Assembly: GCA_025998755.1 (NCBI GenBank) | Contig: AP024674.1 | Location: forward strand, 2,620,162-2,684,161 | DNA from: Armatimonadota bacterium | Lineage (GTDB): Bacteria; Armatimonadota; UBA5829; DSUL01 | Reading direction: 5' to 3' | Length of the DNA: 64,000 nt | Shown here: positions 8,488 to 16,674 of the stretch, in pieces | How positions within the stretch are numbered: the first letter of the stretch is position 1 | How the letters are laid out: each line of letters begins with the position of its first letter | The notes under the pieces: model-generated | Seen by the model: only the letters and a program-made list of their open reading frames with translations | Databases searched by the model: none | What the model was told of the DNA's origin: nothing | Made by a program: the position numbers and the translations under genes

Positions 8488-9120
8488 TTATTTCTGCAGG
8501 AAAGTGACCGCGTCGCCCGTGAACGCCAGTAGGGCGTTCACCCCAACGAAGGTCATTGCCAGAAAGACTCCGGCGCAGGCGTAGGTGGACCACCTCTGAG
8601 CCCTCGGCGTCACAGTGATCCCCCACGTCACCATGAACCCCCACAATCCGTTCGCGAAATGGAACGTGGCCGCCGTGACCCCGGCGATGTAGAACCACAT
8701 CCAGGCGGGCGACGAGAGCTTGTGCTCCATCAGGCGGAACAGGTTCTCCTCACCGGCGAAGCGGGTCGTCCAGACATGGACGGTGATGTAGACCACCAGG
8801 AATACCCCGCTGACGCGCTGGAAGAAGTACAGCCAGTTCCGCAAATAGCGGTGCCGGGCCACGCTGACCTCTGCCGAGAACACGATCCACATCCCGAGAA
8901 GGCCGTGGAAAATGATGGGCAGAAAGATGAACAGCGCTTCGATGACGTAGAGATAGGGCAGGCTGGTCAGGAAGGCGACCTTCTCGTTGTAGGCCTCTTC
9001 ACCTCCGAGAGCGAAGGAGTTGGTCAGGAAGTGCTCAAGGAGGAATGCTCCCACCGGCACTACTCCGGTCAAGGAGTGCAGCCTGCGCAGAAGGAAGTTC
9101 TGTCTGTCCAAGAATCTCAA
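8488..9120 (-). CDS. sdhC: Succinate dehydrogenase cytochrome b558 subunit
   Basis: Membrane anchor of complex II with about five transmembrane helices. It has the Bacillus SdhC-like beginning FLLRRLHSLTGVVPVGAF, and histidines at HSLTG, EHFLTN, FHGLLG and TVHVW suitable for haem b and quinone binding. The frame is open up to an ATG at 9183, but the TTG at 9120 has GGAG 7 bases upstream and gives the usual family N-terminus, so I chose it (210 residues). It is the first gene of sdhCAB. A TATAAT on the minus strand at 9186-9191 and a palindrome lie upstream. Confidence 0.88.
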   Translation of the reverse strand: MRFLDRQNFLLRRLHSLTGVVPVGAFLLEHFLTNSFALGGEEAYNEKVAFLTSLPYLYVIEALFIFLPIIFHGLLGMWIVFSAEVSVARHRYLRNWLYFFQRVSGVFLVVYITVHVWTTRFAGEENLFRLMEHKLSSPAWMWFYIAGVTAATFHFANGLWGFMVTWGITVTPRAQRWSTYACAGVFLAMTFVGVNALLAFTGDAVTFLQK

Positions 9121-9178
9121 CTCGGCGCTCCGTCTGGCCGCCCCTTGCGGGGCAGGCGGGTGGTCAGGGCGATGGATC

Positions 9179-9216
9179 CACAAAGATTATACCGCGACTT
9201 TGTGAAATATGCCACA
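9179..9216 (-). promoter_or_regulatory. sdhCAB promoter with operator-like palindromes
   Basis: On the minus strand TATAAT (9191-9186) is preceded by TTTCACAAAG. Two overlapping dyads are visible. CACAAAG (9179-9185) and CTTTGTG (9198-9204) form a perfect 7-bp inverted repeat that encloses the -10 box. TGTGA-AATATG-CCACA (9201-9216) matches the CRP-type TGTGA-N6-TCACA pattern with one mismatch, and also the redox-sensor Rex pattern TTGTGAA-N4-TTCACAA in one half. The site overlaps the -35 region, where both activation and repression are possible. Confidence 0.42.
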
Positions 9217-9348
9217 CAGTTAACATTAATGGCGCCGCCATCCGCCGCTCCGGGAGCGCGGGGAGCGGCAACCGCTGCGGGAGAGTTCCTCATAACAGAT
9301 GACGATGCCTGCCTGGCCAAGCTTTCGGTGCGGCCCAAGTCAGGGTCT

Positions 9349-9377
9349 TTGACGGCTGATATGCCCGCGGCTAAAAT
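9349..9377 (+). promoter_or_regulatory. Sigma-70-type promoter for the desaturase gene
   Basis: TTGACG (9349-9354), a 17-base spacer and TAAAAT (9372-9377) lie about 70 bases before the ATG at 9445. Both hexamers match consensus at five of six positions. Confidence 0.6.
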
Positions 9378-9444
9378 GGAGGAACCCTTCAGACTTATAT
9401 CCAATGCGAACTGTTCGCTGCAAACCGGTGGAGGAAGGCAAACT

Positions 9445-10275
9445 ATGAGCAACGCCATTGAGGACGCCATTTACCATAACTACCTGGAATACTTCCACCA
9501 CGCCGAGGAGCGCCGGCGCTGGAACGTGAAGCGCGACATCCCGTGGTCGGAGGCCAATACTCAGATCAGCGATCTTGTGGCCGACGTAGTGGAGACATTC
9601 TGCGCGGTGGAGTCCTTCCTGCCGGACTACACCAGCAAGATGCTCCTGATGATCCGCAAGAGCCGAGGGCGCGCCTGGTTCCACATCAACTGGGGCTATG
9701 AGGAGAGCAAGCACTCCATGGTGCTCCGCGAGTGGTTGATGGCATCCGGCAAGCGGACGGAGGCCCAGCTGAAGAAGCTGGATGAGGATCTCTGGGAGTC
9801 CGAATGGGACCTGCCGTTCGGTACGCCGCGGCAGATGATCTGCTACACCACCATCCAGGAGCTGGCCACCCATGTCAACTATCGCCAGTTGCGCAAGGTG
9901 GCGCAGCGCGAGCACGATCCGGCGCTGATGAAGCTCCTGCTTCTCCTCGCCAAGGATGAGGCTGCGCACTACGGTTTCTTCCTCAAGGCTCTGCAGGTAT
10001 TTATGGAGCACGACCCGGCCGGCACTGTGGAGGATCTGGCCTATGTCTTCAAGCACTTCCGAATGCCGGCGGGTAGCGAAATCCCCGATTACGACCAGAG
10101 GGCGCGCCAGCTGGCGGAGCACGGCATCTACGGCCCCCGGGAGTATGTTTCGCTGGTCCGTGAACCGTTGCTGAAGAAACTGGGACTCACGCGGGACGAC
10201 CTGCGGCCGGCCGAAGAGAGCCTGCGCAGGGCCGAGGAACGCGACCGCGGCGGGAAGCTCGTCATAGCCCGCTGA
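9445..10275 (+). CDS. Acyl-ACP desaturase-like diiron protein
   Basis: The 276-residue product has the ferritin-like diiron helices of the fatty-acid desaturase type 2 family: a Glu in FCAVESFLPDY, EESKHS near residue 90 and DEAAHYGFF near residue 170, equal to the E-E-x-x-H pair of stearoyl-ACP desaturases. Such enzymes put a double bond in an acyl chain using O2 and ferredoxin. Family members in bacteria are often annotated this way without proof of substrate. The ATG at 9445 is chosen because GAGGAAGG lies just upstream and an upstream promoter lies at 9349; the frame is open much further upstream but that part is antisense to sdhC. Confidence 0.85.
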   Translation: MSNAIEDAIYHNYLEYFHHAEERRRWNVKRDIPWSEANTQISDLVADVVETFCAVESFLPDYTSKMLLMIRKSRGRAWFHINWGYEESKHSMVLREWLMASGKRTEAQLKKLDEDLWESEWDLPFGTPRQMICYTTIQELATHVNYRQLRKVAQREHDPALMKLLLLLAKDEAAHYGFFLKALQVFMEHDPAGTVEDLAYVFKHFRMPAGSEIPDYDQRARQLAEHGIYGPREYVSLVREPLLKKLGLTRDDLRPAEESLRRAEERDRGGKLVIAR

Positions 10276-10312
10276 GGACTCGGGAAGAGGGTCCCTGATT
10301 AGGGGGAAGCGG

Positions 10313-10729
10313 ATGGCCGGGCTGCAGCGTTTCGGAGTTTCGATGGACGAAGAGCTCCTGCGGGAGTTCGATGCGCTCATCGGCCGCAGAGGCTACTCGG
10401 TGCGCTCCGAGGCCATCCGCGACCTCATTCGGGAGGAGTTGGCCCGCCAGGCGGCTGCGGATCCGGGCGCGGAAGTGGCCGCCTCGCTCACCATCCTTTA
10501 CGATCATCATGACTTCGAGCGCTCCAACCCGCTCAACCGCCTGCAGCATCAGCATCACCACGTCATTGTCTGTACCACACACGTCCATCTGGATGAACAT
10601 ACCTGCCTGGAGGTGATCATCCTGCGCGGGAGGAGCTCGGAAGTTCGCGCCGCCGCCGATGCGCTCATCAGCCGCAGGGGGGTCCGCCAGGGCCAACTTG
10701 CCTGCATTCCGGTGGACCATCTGCCCTGA
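10313..10729 (+). CDS. nikR: Nickel-responsive regulator NikR
   Basis: A 138-residue ribbon-helix-helix repressor. The N-terminal DNA-binding part reads LQRFGVSMDEELLREFDALI with SEAIRDLIREEL. The C-terminal ACT-like metal domain shows the square-planar nickel ligands: His in HHHVIVC, the pair in THVHLDEHTCLEVI and its Cys. NikR represses nickel uptake when nickel is plentiful. No nickel transporter or nickel enzyme gene is within the window, so it is an orphan here. It follows the desaturase by 37 bases and could be cotranscribed. Start ATG with a GGGGAAG upstream. Confidence 0.93.
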   Translation: MAGLQRFGVSMDEELLREFDALIGRRGYSVRSEAIRDLIREELARQAAADPGAEVAASLTILYDHHDFERSNPLNRLQHQHHHVIVCTTHVHLDEHTCLEVIILRGRSSEVRAAADALISRRGVRQGQLACIPVDHLP

Positions 10730-10748
10730 TTTCGCCGGTTCCCGGGTC

Positions 10749-10777
10749 TTGACTCGGGGGGGCGTGCGTGTTACATT
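10749..10777 (+). promoter_or_regulatory. Sigma-70-type promoter
   Basis: TTGACT (10749-10754), a 17-base G-rich spacer and TACATT (10772-10777) lie about 50 bases before the ATG of the secreted OB-fold protein gene. Confidence 0.5.
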
Positions 10778-10826
10778 CTGACAGGTCGTAACACCAACGG
10801 CCCACAGCATAAGGAGAAACGGGCAG

Positions 10827-12131
10827 ATGAGAGCGCGAATCTTGCTGGCAATTGTTTGCATTCTGAGCTTCGGTGCGTCGGTGGGAGTTGCTGCCGACAG
10901 CATCTGGGACTACCAGGCGGTAAATGCCGACGGAACGGGCAGCCACCCGCTGGTTGGAGCGGATCCGCTGCCGGAGAACCGGGTGACAGTGGAAGGGGTG
11001 GCGCTTGCCGGAGTGGCGGAGATCCTCAATCCGGCGGACATGTATACCATCTTCATCCAGGATGATACGGCACGGAAGGGGGGCATTCAGGTCTGGTCCG
11101 GGCGCTTCTATCAGGGTCCTCAGTGGCGTCCAGCCGAGTATGTGGACTTCCAGGCTGGGGACCGGGTGCGAGTGACAGGTCTGCTGGCCAACCACAACGG
11201 CAAGGTGTTCATCAATGACCGTCATTCAGGGTCGCCTGAGACCCGTTTTTCGGTGACGGTGCTGGGCCATGTGGGGCTGCCGGACCCGGAACTCATCCCG
11301 TCCATCAGCAACTGCAACTTTTTCGATCCCACCCGCAGGGACGGAGGCGAGCGCTATCAGACCCGCCTTGTGATGCTGCACGGCGTCCAGGTGGGCGAGG
11401 GACCCTGGGCCAACAACAACCTGCTGACCATCAGCGATTCCACGGGCAGTGTGGGGCTTCTGCTCTCCAGGATGGGGGATTTCACGGGCAACCCCAAGCC
11501 GCAGGGGCCTGTGTCCGTGGTCGGCATCATGGACCAGGAGGACGCAACCCCGCCGTTTCATGATGCTTACCGTGTCTGGGTGAAGAAGCAGGCGGACGTG
11601 GCGGTCGCCCTGGGTTCCTGCCGTGAGGTGCAGTCGGTGCCTGCCGGTGAGAACGTGGCGCTGGCCGGCAAGGTGGTGTCTCGAGTCTTCGACGGCTTCT
11701 TCTACATTCAGGATGAGGGCCGTTCCGGGGGTGTGCGCGTGCTAAGCGGTCGGGATGTTACCGCCGGAGAAGTCGTGAGCGTTCTGGGGCCGGTAGTGGA
11801 GGAGGATGGAGAGAAGGCTGTAGCCGCCCGCTATATTGCATTCGGCAAGTCGCGCGCCATGCCGCTGACGGTGGGCGGAGGTCTGGCCCGCCTCGGCACT
11901 TCTCTTGGCCCAGACGGCCTGCTGGTGCGTGTGCCCGGAACCGCCGGGCCCGCCACACAGGATGGATTCACGCTTCTGGAGGATGGCGGGCAGTCGGTTC
12001 CGGTGAAGCTGGCTGGCGGCGCTCCTCCCCAGTCTGGGACCCGCGTGGCGGTGACCGGAGTCGCCGCGAATCGCAGTGGCGTAAAAGAGATCGAGACGGC
12101 GCATGGAGGGGACATCCGCATCCTTGAATGA
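10827..12131 (+). CDS. Secreted protein with tandem OB-fold-like repeats
   Basis: A 434-residue protein with a cleavable signal peptide (residues 1-23, ending GVAA). The rest is three or four related beta-rich units, each with a strand reading like VEGVAL or VALAGKVVSRV, then FFYIQDEGRSGGVRV or YTIFIQDDTARKGGIQV. This pattern of a value followed by IQD and GxxVxxG is that of OB-fold/nucleic-acid-binding-like modules, and the same module forms the C-termini of the two amidases at 58709-63890. Function is unknown; an export location is sure from the signal. The next gene overlaps its end by 29 bases. Confidence 0.75.
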   Translation: MRARILLAIVCILSFGASVGVAADSIWDYQAVNADGTGSHPLVGADPLPENRVTVEGVALAGVAEILNPADMYTIFIQDDTARKGGIQVWSGRFYQGPQWRPAEYVDFQAGDRVRVTGLLANHNGKVFINDRHSGSPETRFSVTVLGHVGLPDPELIPSISNCNFFDPTRRDGGERYQTRLVMLHGVQVGEGPWANNNLLTISDSTGSVGLLLSRMGDFTGNPKPQGPVSVVGIMDQEDATPPFHDAYRVWVKKQADVAVALGSCREVQSVPAGENVALAGKVVSRVFDGFFYIQDEGRSGGVRVLSGRDVTAGEVVSVLGPVVEEDGEKAVAARYIAFGKSRAMPLTVGGGLARLGTSLGPDGLLVRVPGTAGPATQDGFTLLEDGGQSVPVKLAGGAPPQSGTRVAVTGVAANRSGVKEIETAHGGDIRILE

Positions 12132-12726
12132 AACTCGCACCGGCTTCACTCTGATCGAGCTCCTTGTGGTGGTGGCCGTCATTGCGCTGCTGGCGGCCAT
12201 CCTCTTTCCCGTGTACGGCCAGGCCAAAGTCCGCGCCAAGGTGGCCAGAGCGCACGTGGAGCTGAAGCAGATCGGCGACGCCCTGGAGATGTACCGGGAG
12301 GACCACCGCGCCTATCCTCCGGCGCGCACTTACTGCATGGGCGCGGCGATGCAGCTCGAGGACTACAACGAACTGCCGCCCGAGCTGCGTCGCGGGTACC
12401 TGGGGAACCAGAAGATGGAGGATCCGTTCAACCCCGGCCGCAGCTACAAGTATCTTGCCCCAGGTCCTGGATTCTCGAACGGGCAAAAGACCATCCTGGC
12501 TATCTGGGTACCCCGCGACTATCCCCAGGAGACCGGCGGATATGTCCCCTACTATCGCGCCGACCAGTCTCCTGTGAAGTGGGGGGTCTGGAGTGTGGGC
12601 CCCTCTGGACCGGTGGACGTGTTCACGTCGGAGGAGCGCCTTCTGCCGGTGGCGCCGAAGTGGTGGTATCCGGCCAATCGTCGTGGCATCATTGTCCGCC
12701 TGAGCGACGGGCGACTCTCGGGGTAG
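12103..12726 (+). CDS. Type II/IV pilin-like protein (prepilin N-terminal motif)
   Basis: This 207-residue protein begins with the prepilin cleavage and methylation motif [20 protein letters not shown], followed by an amphipathic helix and a beta-rich C-terminal domain, as in GspG-like pseudopilins. A prepilin peptidase would cut after Gly and methylate the Phe. It overlaps the end of the previous gene by 29 bases; TTG at 12124 with GGAGGGG upstream is an alternative start. The C-terminal SDGRL resembles the end of the pilin-like proteins common in Planctomycetes and Armatimonadota. Its assembly machinery is not in the window. Confidence 0.87.
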   Translation: MEGTSASLNETRTGFTLIELLVVVAVIALLAAILFPVYGQAKVRAKVARAHVELKQIGDALEMYREDHRAYPPARTYCMGAAMQLEDYNELPPELRRGYLGNQKMEDPFNPGRSYKYLAPGPGFSNGQKTILAIWVPRDYPQETGGYVPYYRADQSPVKWGVWSVGPSGPVDVFTSEERLLPVAPKWWYPANRRGIIVRLSDGRLSG

Positions 12727-12731
12727 GAGCG

Positions 12732-13343
12732 GTGGGGGCTTCCGTTGGCGAGCAGAGAGAGTTCTTCGACCGGCTTGCGCCTGGTTGGGACGCCGCGGAG
12801 CGGCCGCATATCGGGGAGCGCCTCCAGCGTGTCGTGCGTGAGGCGGGTATCGCTCCCGGGATGCGGGTACTGGATGTGGGCACGGGCACAGGAGTCATCA
12901 TCCCGTACCTGCTGGACGCCCTTCAGGGTGCTGGCAGCGTGACGGCTGTTGACATCTCTCCGGGCATGCTGGAGGTCGCCCGCGGGAAAGGGTTTCCGGA
13001 CTGCGTGCGCTTTGTCCTTGCTGACGTAACTGTTGCGGATTTCCCTGACGATTCGTTCAGCTGTGCGGTATTGAATGCTGTTTTTCCCCATTTTGAGGAC
13101 CCTGTCAGGGCCCTGGCCAGCATCCGTCGCATGCTTGTCCCGGGTGGAATTCTGTGCATCTCCCACCCGGTGGGGCGCGAGGCGGTGAACCGTGTCCACA
13201 GGGAGGCGAGCGGCGTCGTCAACGGCGACATCGTGCCCGGTCCGCAGGAGATGTCGGCGATCCTGGCGGGAAGCGGCTTCACTTCCATTTCCGTGACCGA
13301 TGAGCCGGAATTTTATCTGGCGCTCGCCCGGAAGCCGCTCTGA
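12732..13343 (+). CDS. SAM-dependent class I methyltransferase
   Basis: A methyltransferase of about 203 residues. It has motif I LDVGTGTGVIIPYLLDAL, then TAVDISPGMLEVAR, the ADVTVADFPDDSF acidic loop and the post-motif LNAVFPHFEDP, as in UbiE/Methyltransf_11 proteins. I use GTG at 12732 because it has GGAG upstream and the upstream frame is antisense or overlapping the prepilin gene. It begins 5 bases after the prepilin stop, so the two are likely cotranscribed. Substrate unknown. Confidence 0.87.
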   Translation: MGASVGEQREFFDRLAPGWDAAERPHIGERLQRVVREAGIAPGMRVLDVGTGTGVIIPYLLDALQGAGSVTAVDISPGMLEVARGKGFPDCVRFVLADVTVADFPDDSFSCAVLNAVFPHFEDPVRALASIRRMLVPGGILCISHPVGREAVNRVHREASGVVNGDIVPGPQEMSAILAGSGFTSISVTDEPEFYLALARKPL

Positions 13344-13700
13344 TTTTTCCATTCCCCCGCAAATGGCCTGCGAAATCCAGTTAGCTGGAGCAAAAAGACG
13401 CTAAAGTCAGCAACGGAAAGAAGGAACTTTTCCAGGTGCCGGGAAAGCTTTCCTTGTTTCGCTTCGGGCCACGCAAGAGCATCCAGTTCTGGCGGCTCTC
13501 TGCCGAATCCATGGTGGTCCGGAAGTTACCGTTGGCAGCCGGTTTCCCCGCCCCGCATGGTGCGCGAAACGCCTGTTCGATGTGAGGAGCTTTTGCGCGG
13601 ACTTTTACCGGGATCCTCGCAGGACGGCGGCAGTTGGGCGTGTTCGGGAGCCGGTGGCCACTCTTGGAACCGGAAAGGAATCCGGAGGGGGAATCACACG
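13344..13700. other. 357-base intergenic leader without a recognised gene
   Basis: No convincing ORF. The stretch is upstream of the outer-membrane protein gene and is rich in short complementary segments (for example GGAAAGC with GCTTTCC near 13440-13455). I compared it with the c-di-GMP, cobalamin and SAM riboswitch patterns by eye and found no match. A ribosome site GGAGGGG ends it at 13690. Confidence 0.4.
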
Positions 13701-15296
13701 ATGAGGTTAGCACGCAGGGCGGCTCTTGCCGCCATCCTCTTGGCGGTGCTGGCGAGCTGCCCGGCTGCTGCGGAGGAGGAGGTCACCCGGCGCATCTCCA
13801 ACGAGCTGGAGCTGAACTACAACAACGTGAGCGGAGCCGGGGCCGCTCAGTCCACCCTGACTGAGAAGTTCAACGTGATCGAGAACATCCAGCTCAACCA
13901 GGGGGTGGATTCTGACAAAACGAGCTACTGGCTCAACCTGGGTGGGCGGGGTACGGATGACCGCACGGTGGACCTGCGTCCGCTGGCGCTCACCAATCTG
14001 CAGTTCAAGATGGGAAGCGGCCCGAACCGGTGGACGCTGGGTGATACTTTCGAGTTCTTCTCCCAGTACACCCTGAGCTCATCGCTGAAAGGCGTGGCCT
14101 ACACCTTCGACAATGAATCCGACCGCGTGCCGGCGTTGACGCTGATCTATGGCTTGGGGTATCCGCGCTGGGACAGCTTCTATGGCCCTACCCCGGTGAA
14201 ATCCATCCGCCGGCAAGCGTACGGATTGCGCGCCGCGCAGCAGCTTGGCGACGCCTGGACGTTCGGTCTTCAGCTGCTGCAGGTGGACGACAGTAAGCGC
14301 GTCAACCCGACGGACCCGCTCTATGAAGGTCCGGTTTACGGATTCGACTGGCAGTTCAAGCCGTTCGAGGGTCTGATGATCGCCGGTGAGTCGGCGTTTT
14401 CGAACGCGGACGAGTCGCCGGGCGTCGGCGCCGCCGAGATCAGCCGGAACGGCAGCGCTCATCGCATCGTCTTCGATGGGCAGGGCGATAACATCCGTCT
14501 GAACGTGGAGTATGAGAGAGTCTCGCCCGGTTTCATCACGCTGCTCGGATCCGCCACCTCGGACCGCGAACGTGTGCGCGCCCGTTGGCGCCAAAGGAAC
14601 GGCAAGAACACCACGATGAACCTGGGCTTCATCTGGTTCCGCGACAACCTTTCGGACCAGAAGGCCTTCTCCACGGCGCACTGGCGCCCCGAGATCAGCT
14701 TCGCTCAGCGCCGCCTGTTCAGACGGGTGTACGCCTCGGGAGATGTGGCCTATCGCTACGACACCTCCAGCGGGGGTGGTCGGAAGGCCAAGAATCACTA
14801 CTTCGACCTGGGATACCGGGACCGCTTCGGGACGATGGACGTCGAGACGCGGGCCGGCCTGATCGACTACAACACGGATCCCGGCGTCCGAGAGTCTAAC
14901 GAATACACGCTCAACGCCACCCTAGGGACGCGCAAGACGATGGGCAGTGTGATCTACCGGCCGCAACTGTTCCTGGGGACCTGGCTGGCCAAGGACGATC
15001 TGACCGGCTTCGAGGACCGGGTCTATGAGACTTCGGTGGGACTGGGTCTGGACTTCCCCGAGTCCAACATCTCGGCCAACGTTAAGCTGGGCACACATCG
15101 CCTTCTGCGTGATGGCGGAGACGACAACGACCGGCTTTTCGCCAACCTGGGTGTCTACTGGCGCCCGCCAGCGAGCTTGGGCATTACGGATCAGACCCTG
15201 TATTTCAGGATCGCTTTTAACGACTACGACAACACGGACGACTCCAGGGACTTCACGGAGACCACCTGGGCCGTCGGGATAAGGTTCGATTACTGA
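13701..15296 (+). CDS. Outer-membrane beta-barrel protein
   Basis: The 531-residue product has a signal peptide (residues 1-24, cut near AAA-EEE) and then a chain of alternating polar and hydrophobic beta strands, ending TWAVGIRFDY with a terminal aromatic residue, the usual beta-signal recognised by the BAM machinery. I estimate 16-20 strands. No domain name could be assigned. The ATG at 13701 has GGAGGGG upstream; the frame is open further upstream but without signal peptide. It begins a three-gene run with the next two exported proteins. It could be a porin or the outer part of an export or adhesion system. Confidence 0.8.
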   Translation: MRLARRAALAAILLAVLASCPAAAEEEVTRRISNELELNYNNVSGAGAAQSTLTEKFNVIENIQLNQGVDSDKTSYWLNLGGRGTDDRTVDLRPLALTNLQFKMGSGPNRWTLGDTFEFFSQYTLSSSLKGVAYTFDNESDRVPALTLIYGLGYPRWDSFYGPTPVKSIRRQAYGLRAAQQLGDAWTFGLQLLQVDDSKRVNPTDPLYEGPVYGFDWQFKPFEGLMIAGESAFSNADESPGVGAAEISRNGSAHRIVFDGQGDNIRLNVEYERVSPGFITLLGSATSDRERVRARWRQRNGKNTTMNLGFIWFRDNLSDQKAFSTAHWRPEISFAQRRLFRRVYASGDVAYRYDTSSGGGRKAKNHYFDLGYRDRFGTMDVETRAGLIDYNTDPGVRESNEYTLNATLGTRKTMGSVIYRPQLFLGTWLAKDDLTGFEDRVYETSVGLGLDFPESNISANVKLGTHRLLRDGGDDNDRLFANLGVYWRPPASLGITDQTLYFRIAFNDYDNTDDSRDFTETTWAVGIRFDY

Positions 15297-15300
15297 GAGG

Positions 15301-16560
15301 ATGGATGCAGCAATGCGAACCCGTGCGATACGGCTTTTGATCGTCTTCCTGCTGCTTGCCTCGGCGTGCAGCGGGGCGGACGCCAAGTGGTGGATCTTCG
15401 GCAAGTCCGACGAGCCGGTAGACTTCCATTACCTGTACATCAACAACATGTCGTTCATGGAGAAGAGCGAGAAGATCACGCTCTTCCGCGACAGTCTGCC
15501 CGAGGGCCGCGTCATCATTCGCGGCAAGGCAAAGACAAAAGCGGGCAAGGTGGGGTCCGTGGAGGTCAGCATAGACAACAGGGAGACTTGGCAGAAGGCG
15601 AAGCTGGGCGATTCCGGAGCGTTCGAATACAGCTTCAAGCCGGAGCTCGGCAAAACGTACGACCTTTACATCAAGGTGGTGGACACCACCGGAAAGTCCA
15701 ACAAGATCGAGGACACCTATCGGCAGATCACCCTCTCGGACCGCGATCTGATGGCGGCCGTACGGGAGGCGCTGCAGAAGCTGGTGGACGCCTATTGCCA
15801 GGAGAACCCGTCCGCGTTCATGGCGCTGGTCAGCGATGACTTCGCAGGCGACGCGGTGCTGCTGGACCGCGCCATCCGCAAGGACTTCACTGCTTTCGAT
15901 CAGATAGACCTGCGCTTCAACATCTCCAGCGTGGCGTCCGGAGCGAAGGGCCGGATCTATGTGTCTCTGCTCTACAACCGCTTTATGCTCTCCGCCAAGA
16001 GCGGGGCGTCCTTCACAGACAAGGGAACCACGGAGTTCGTCTTCGAACAGAAGGATGACGGGCTGCTGGTCTGGAGTATGAAGAACCCGCTGATCTTCGG
16101 GCTAAGCGACGCGGGCAACGTGGCCACCGGGACTGTCTACACCGGCGGCAACGACACCATCATCGTGGTTGATGACGCGGGCAATGTTCAGGAGGTGCCT
16201 TTTGATCAGGGCATCAACATCATCGCCGGCGGAGGGGGTGGAGCGGATTTCGCCAGCCTCAGCAACCTGCGTGTCGCCGGTGGCGTGAGACGCCACTATC
16301 TGGACCTGGAATTCGATACTACGCTGGACCCGAATAGTGTTCCGCCGGGCACCTATGAGACCATCGTGGAGGAGAGCCTGAGCGCCGGTGGTCCGTGGAC
16401 GGAGGTGGAGCGTAAAGATCTGGACACTTTCGTGCGCGTGATGTCGGACAGGATTGCGCAGCAGGCAGTGATGCTGTATTACCGGGTGCGCATCCAGCGC
16501 CTGGCTGACGGCGCCCTCAGCCAGCCGTCGAATGTGGTCCAGTGGGACAACTCGTTGTGA
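15301..16560 (+). CDS. Exported, lipoprotein-like protein with NTF2-like domain
   Basis: The 419-residue product has a signal segment ending LLLASACSGADA, which is close to a lipobox (C is present; the -3 residue is Ala instead of Leu). It then has an Ig-like region (residues about 45-130, with DTTGKSNKIEDTY), an NTF2-like segment (about 145-270) and a Gly-rich linker GGGGGADF before a final beta domain. It starts 4 bases after the barrel gene, so the two are coupled. I do not recognise a family. Its NTF2-like part resembles the C-terminus of the following protein. Confidence 0.75.
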   Translation: MDAAMRTRAIRLLIVFLLLASACSGADAKWWIFGKSDEPVDFHYLYINNMSFMEKSEKITLFRDSLPEGRVIIRGKAKTKAGKVGSVEVSIDNRETWQKAKLGDSGAFEYSFKPELGKTYDLYIKVVDTTGKSNKIEDTYRQITLSDRDLMAAVREALQKLVDAYCQENPSAFMALVSDDFAGDAVLLDRAIRKDFTAFDQIDLRFNISSVASGAKGRIYVSLLYNRFMLSAKSGASFTDKGTTEFVFEQKDDGLLVWSMKNPLIFGLSDAGNVATGTVYTGGNDTIIVVDDAGNVQEVPFDQGINIIAGGGGGADFASLSNLRVAGGVRRHYLDLEFDTTLDPNSVPPGTYETIVEESLSAGGPWTEVERKDLDTFVRVMSDRIAQQAVMLYYRVRIQRLADGALSQPSNVVQWDNSL

Positions 16561-16674
16561 TGATCGCCAAGCGGTGACGCGGCGGCTGCGTCGGTCGAAA
16601 AAGATCTGCGCGGCCGCCGCTCCCCGCACAGGGGACCTTCCTTCCGCAATCAGCACTGCCTGGGAGGTGCTGAA

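Noticed and set aside
13344-13700. Possible c-di-GMP or other riboswitch before the beta-barrel gene
   Set aside because: There is a GACGCTAAAG-like string, but the surrounding conserved elements and helices of the c-di-GMP-I switch are missing by eye.
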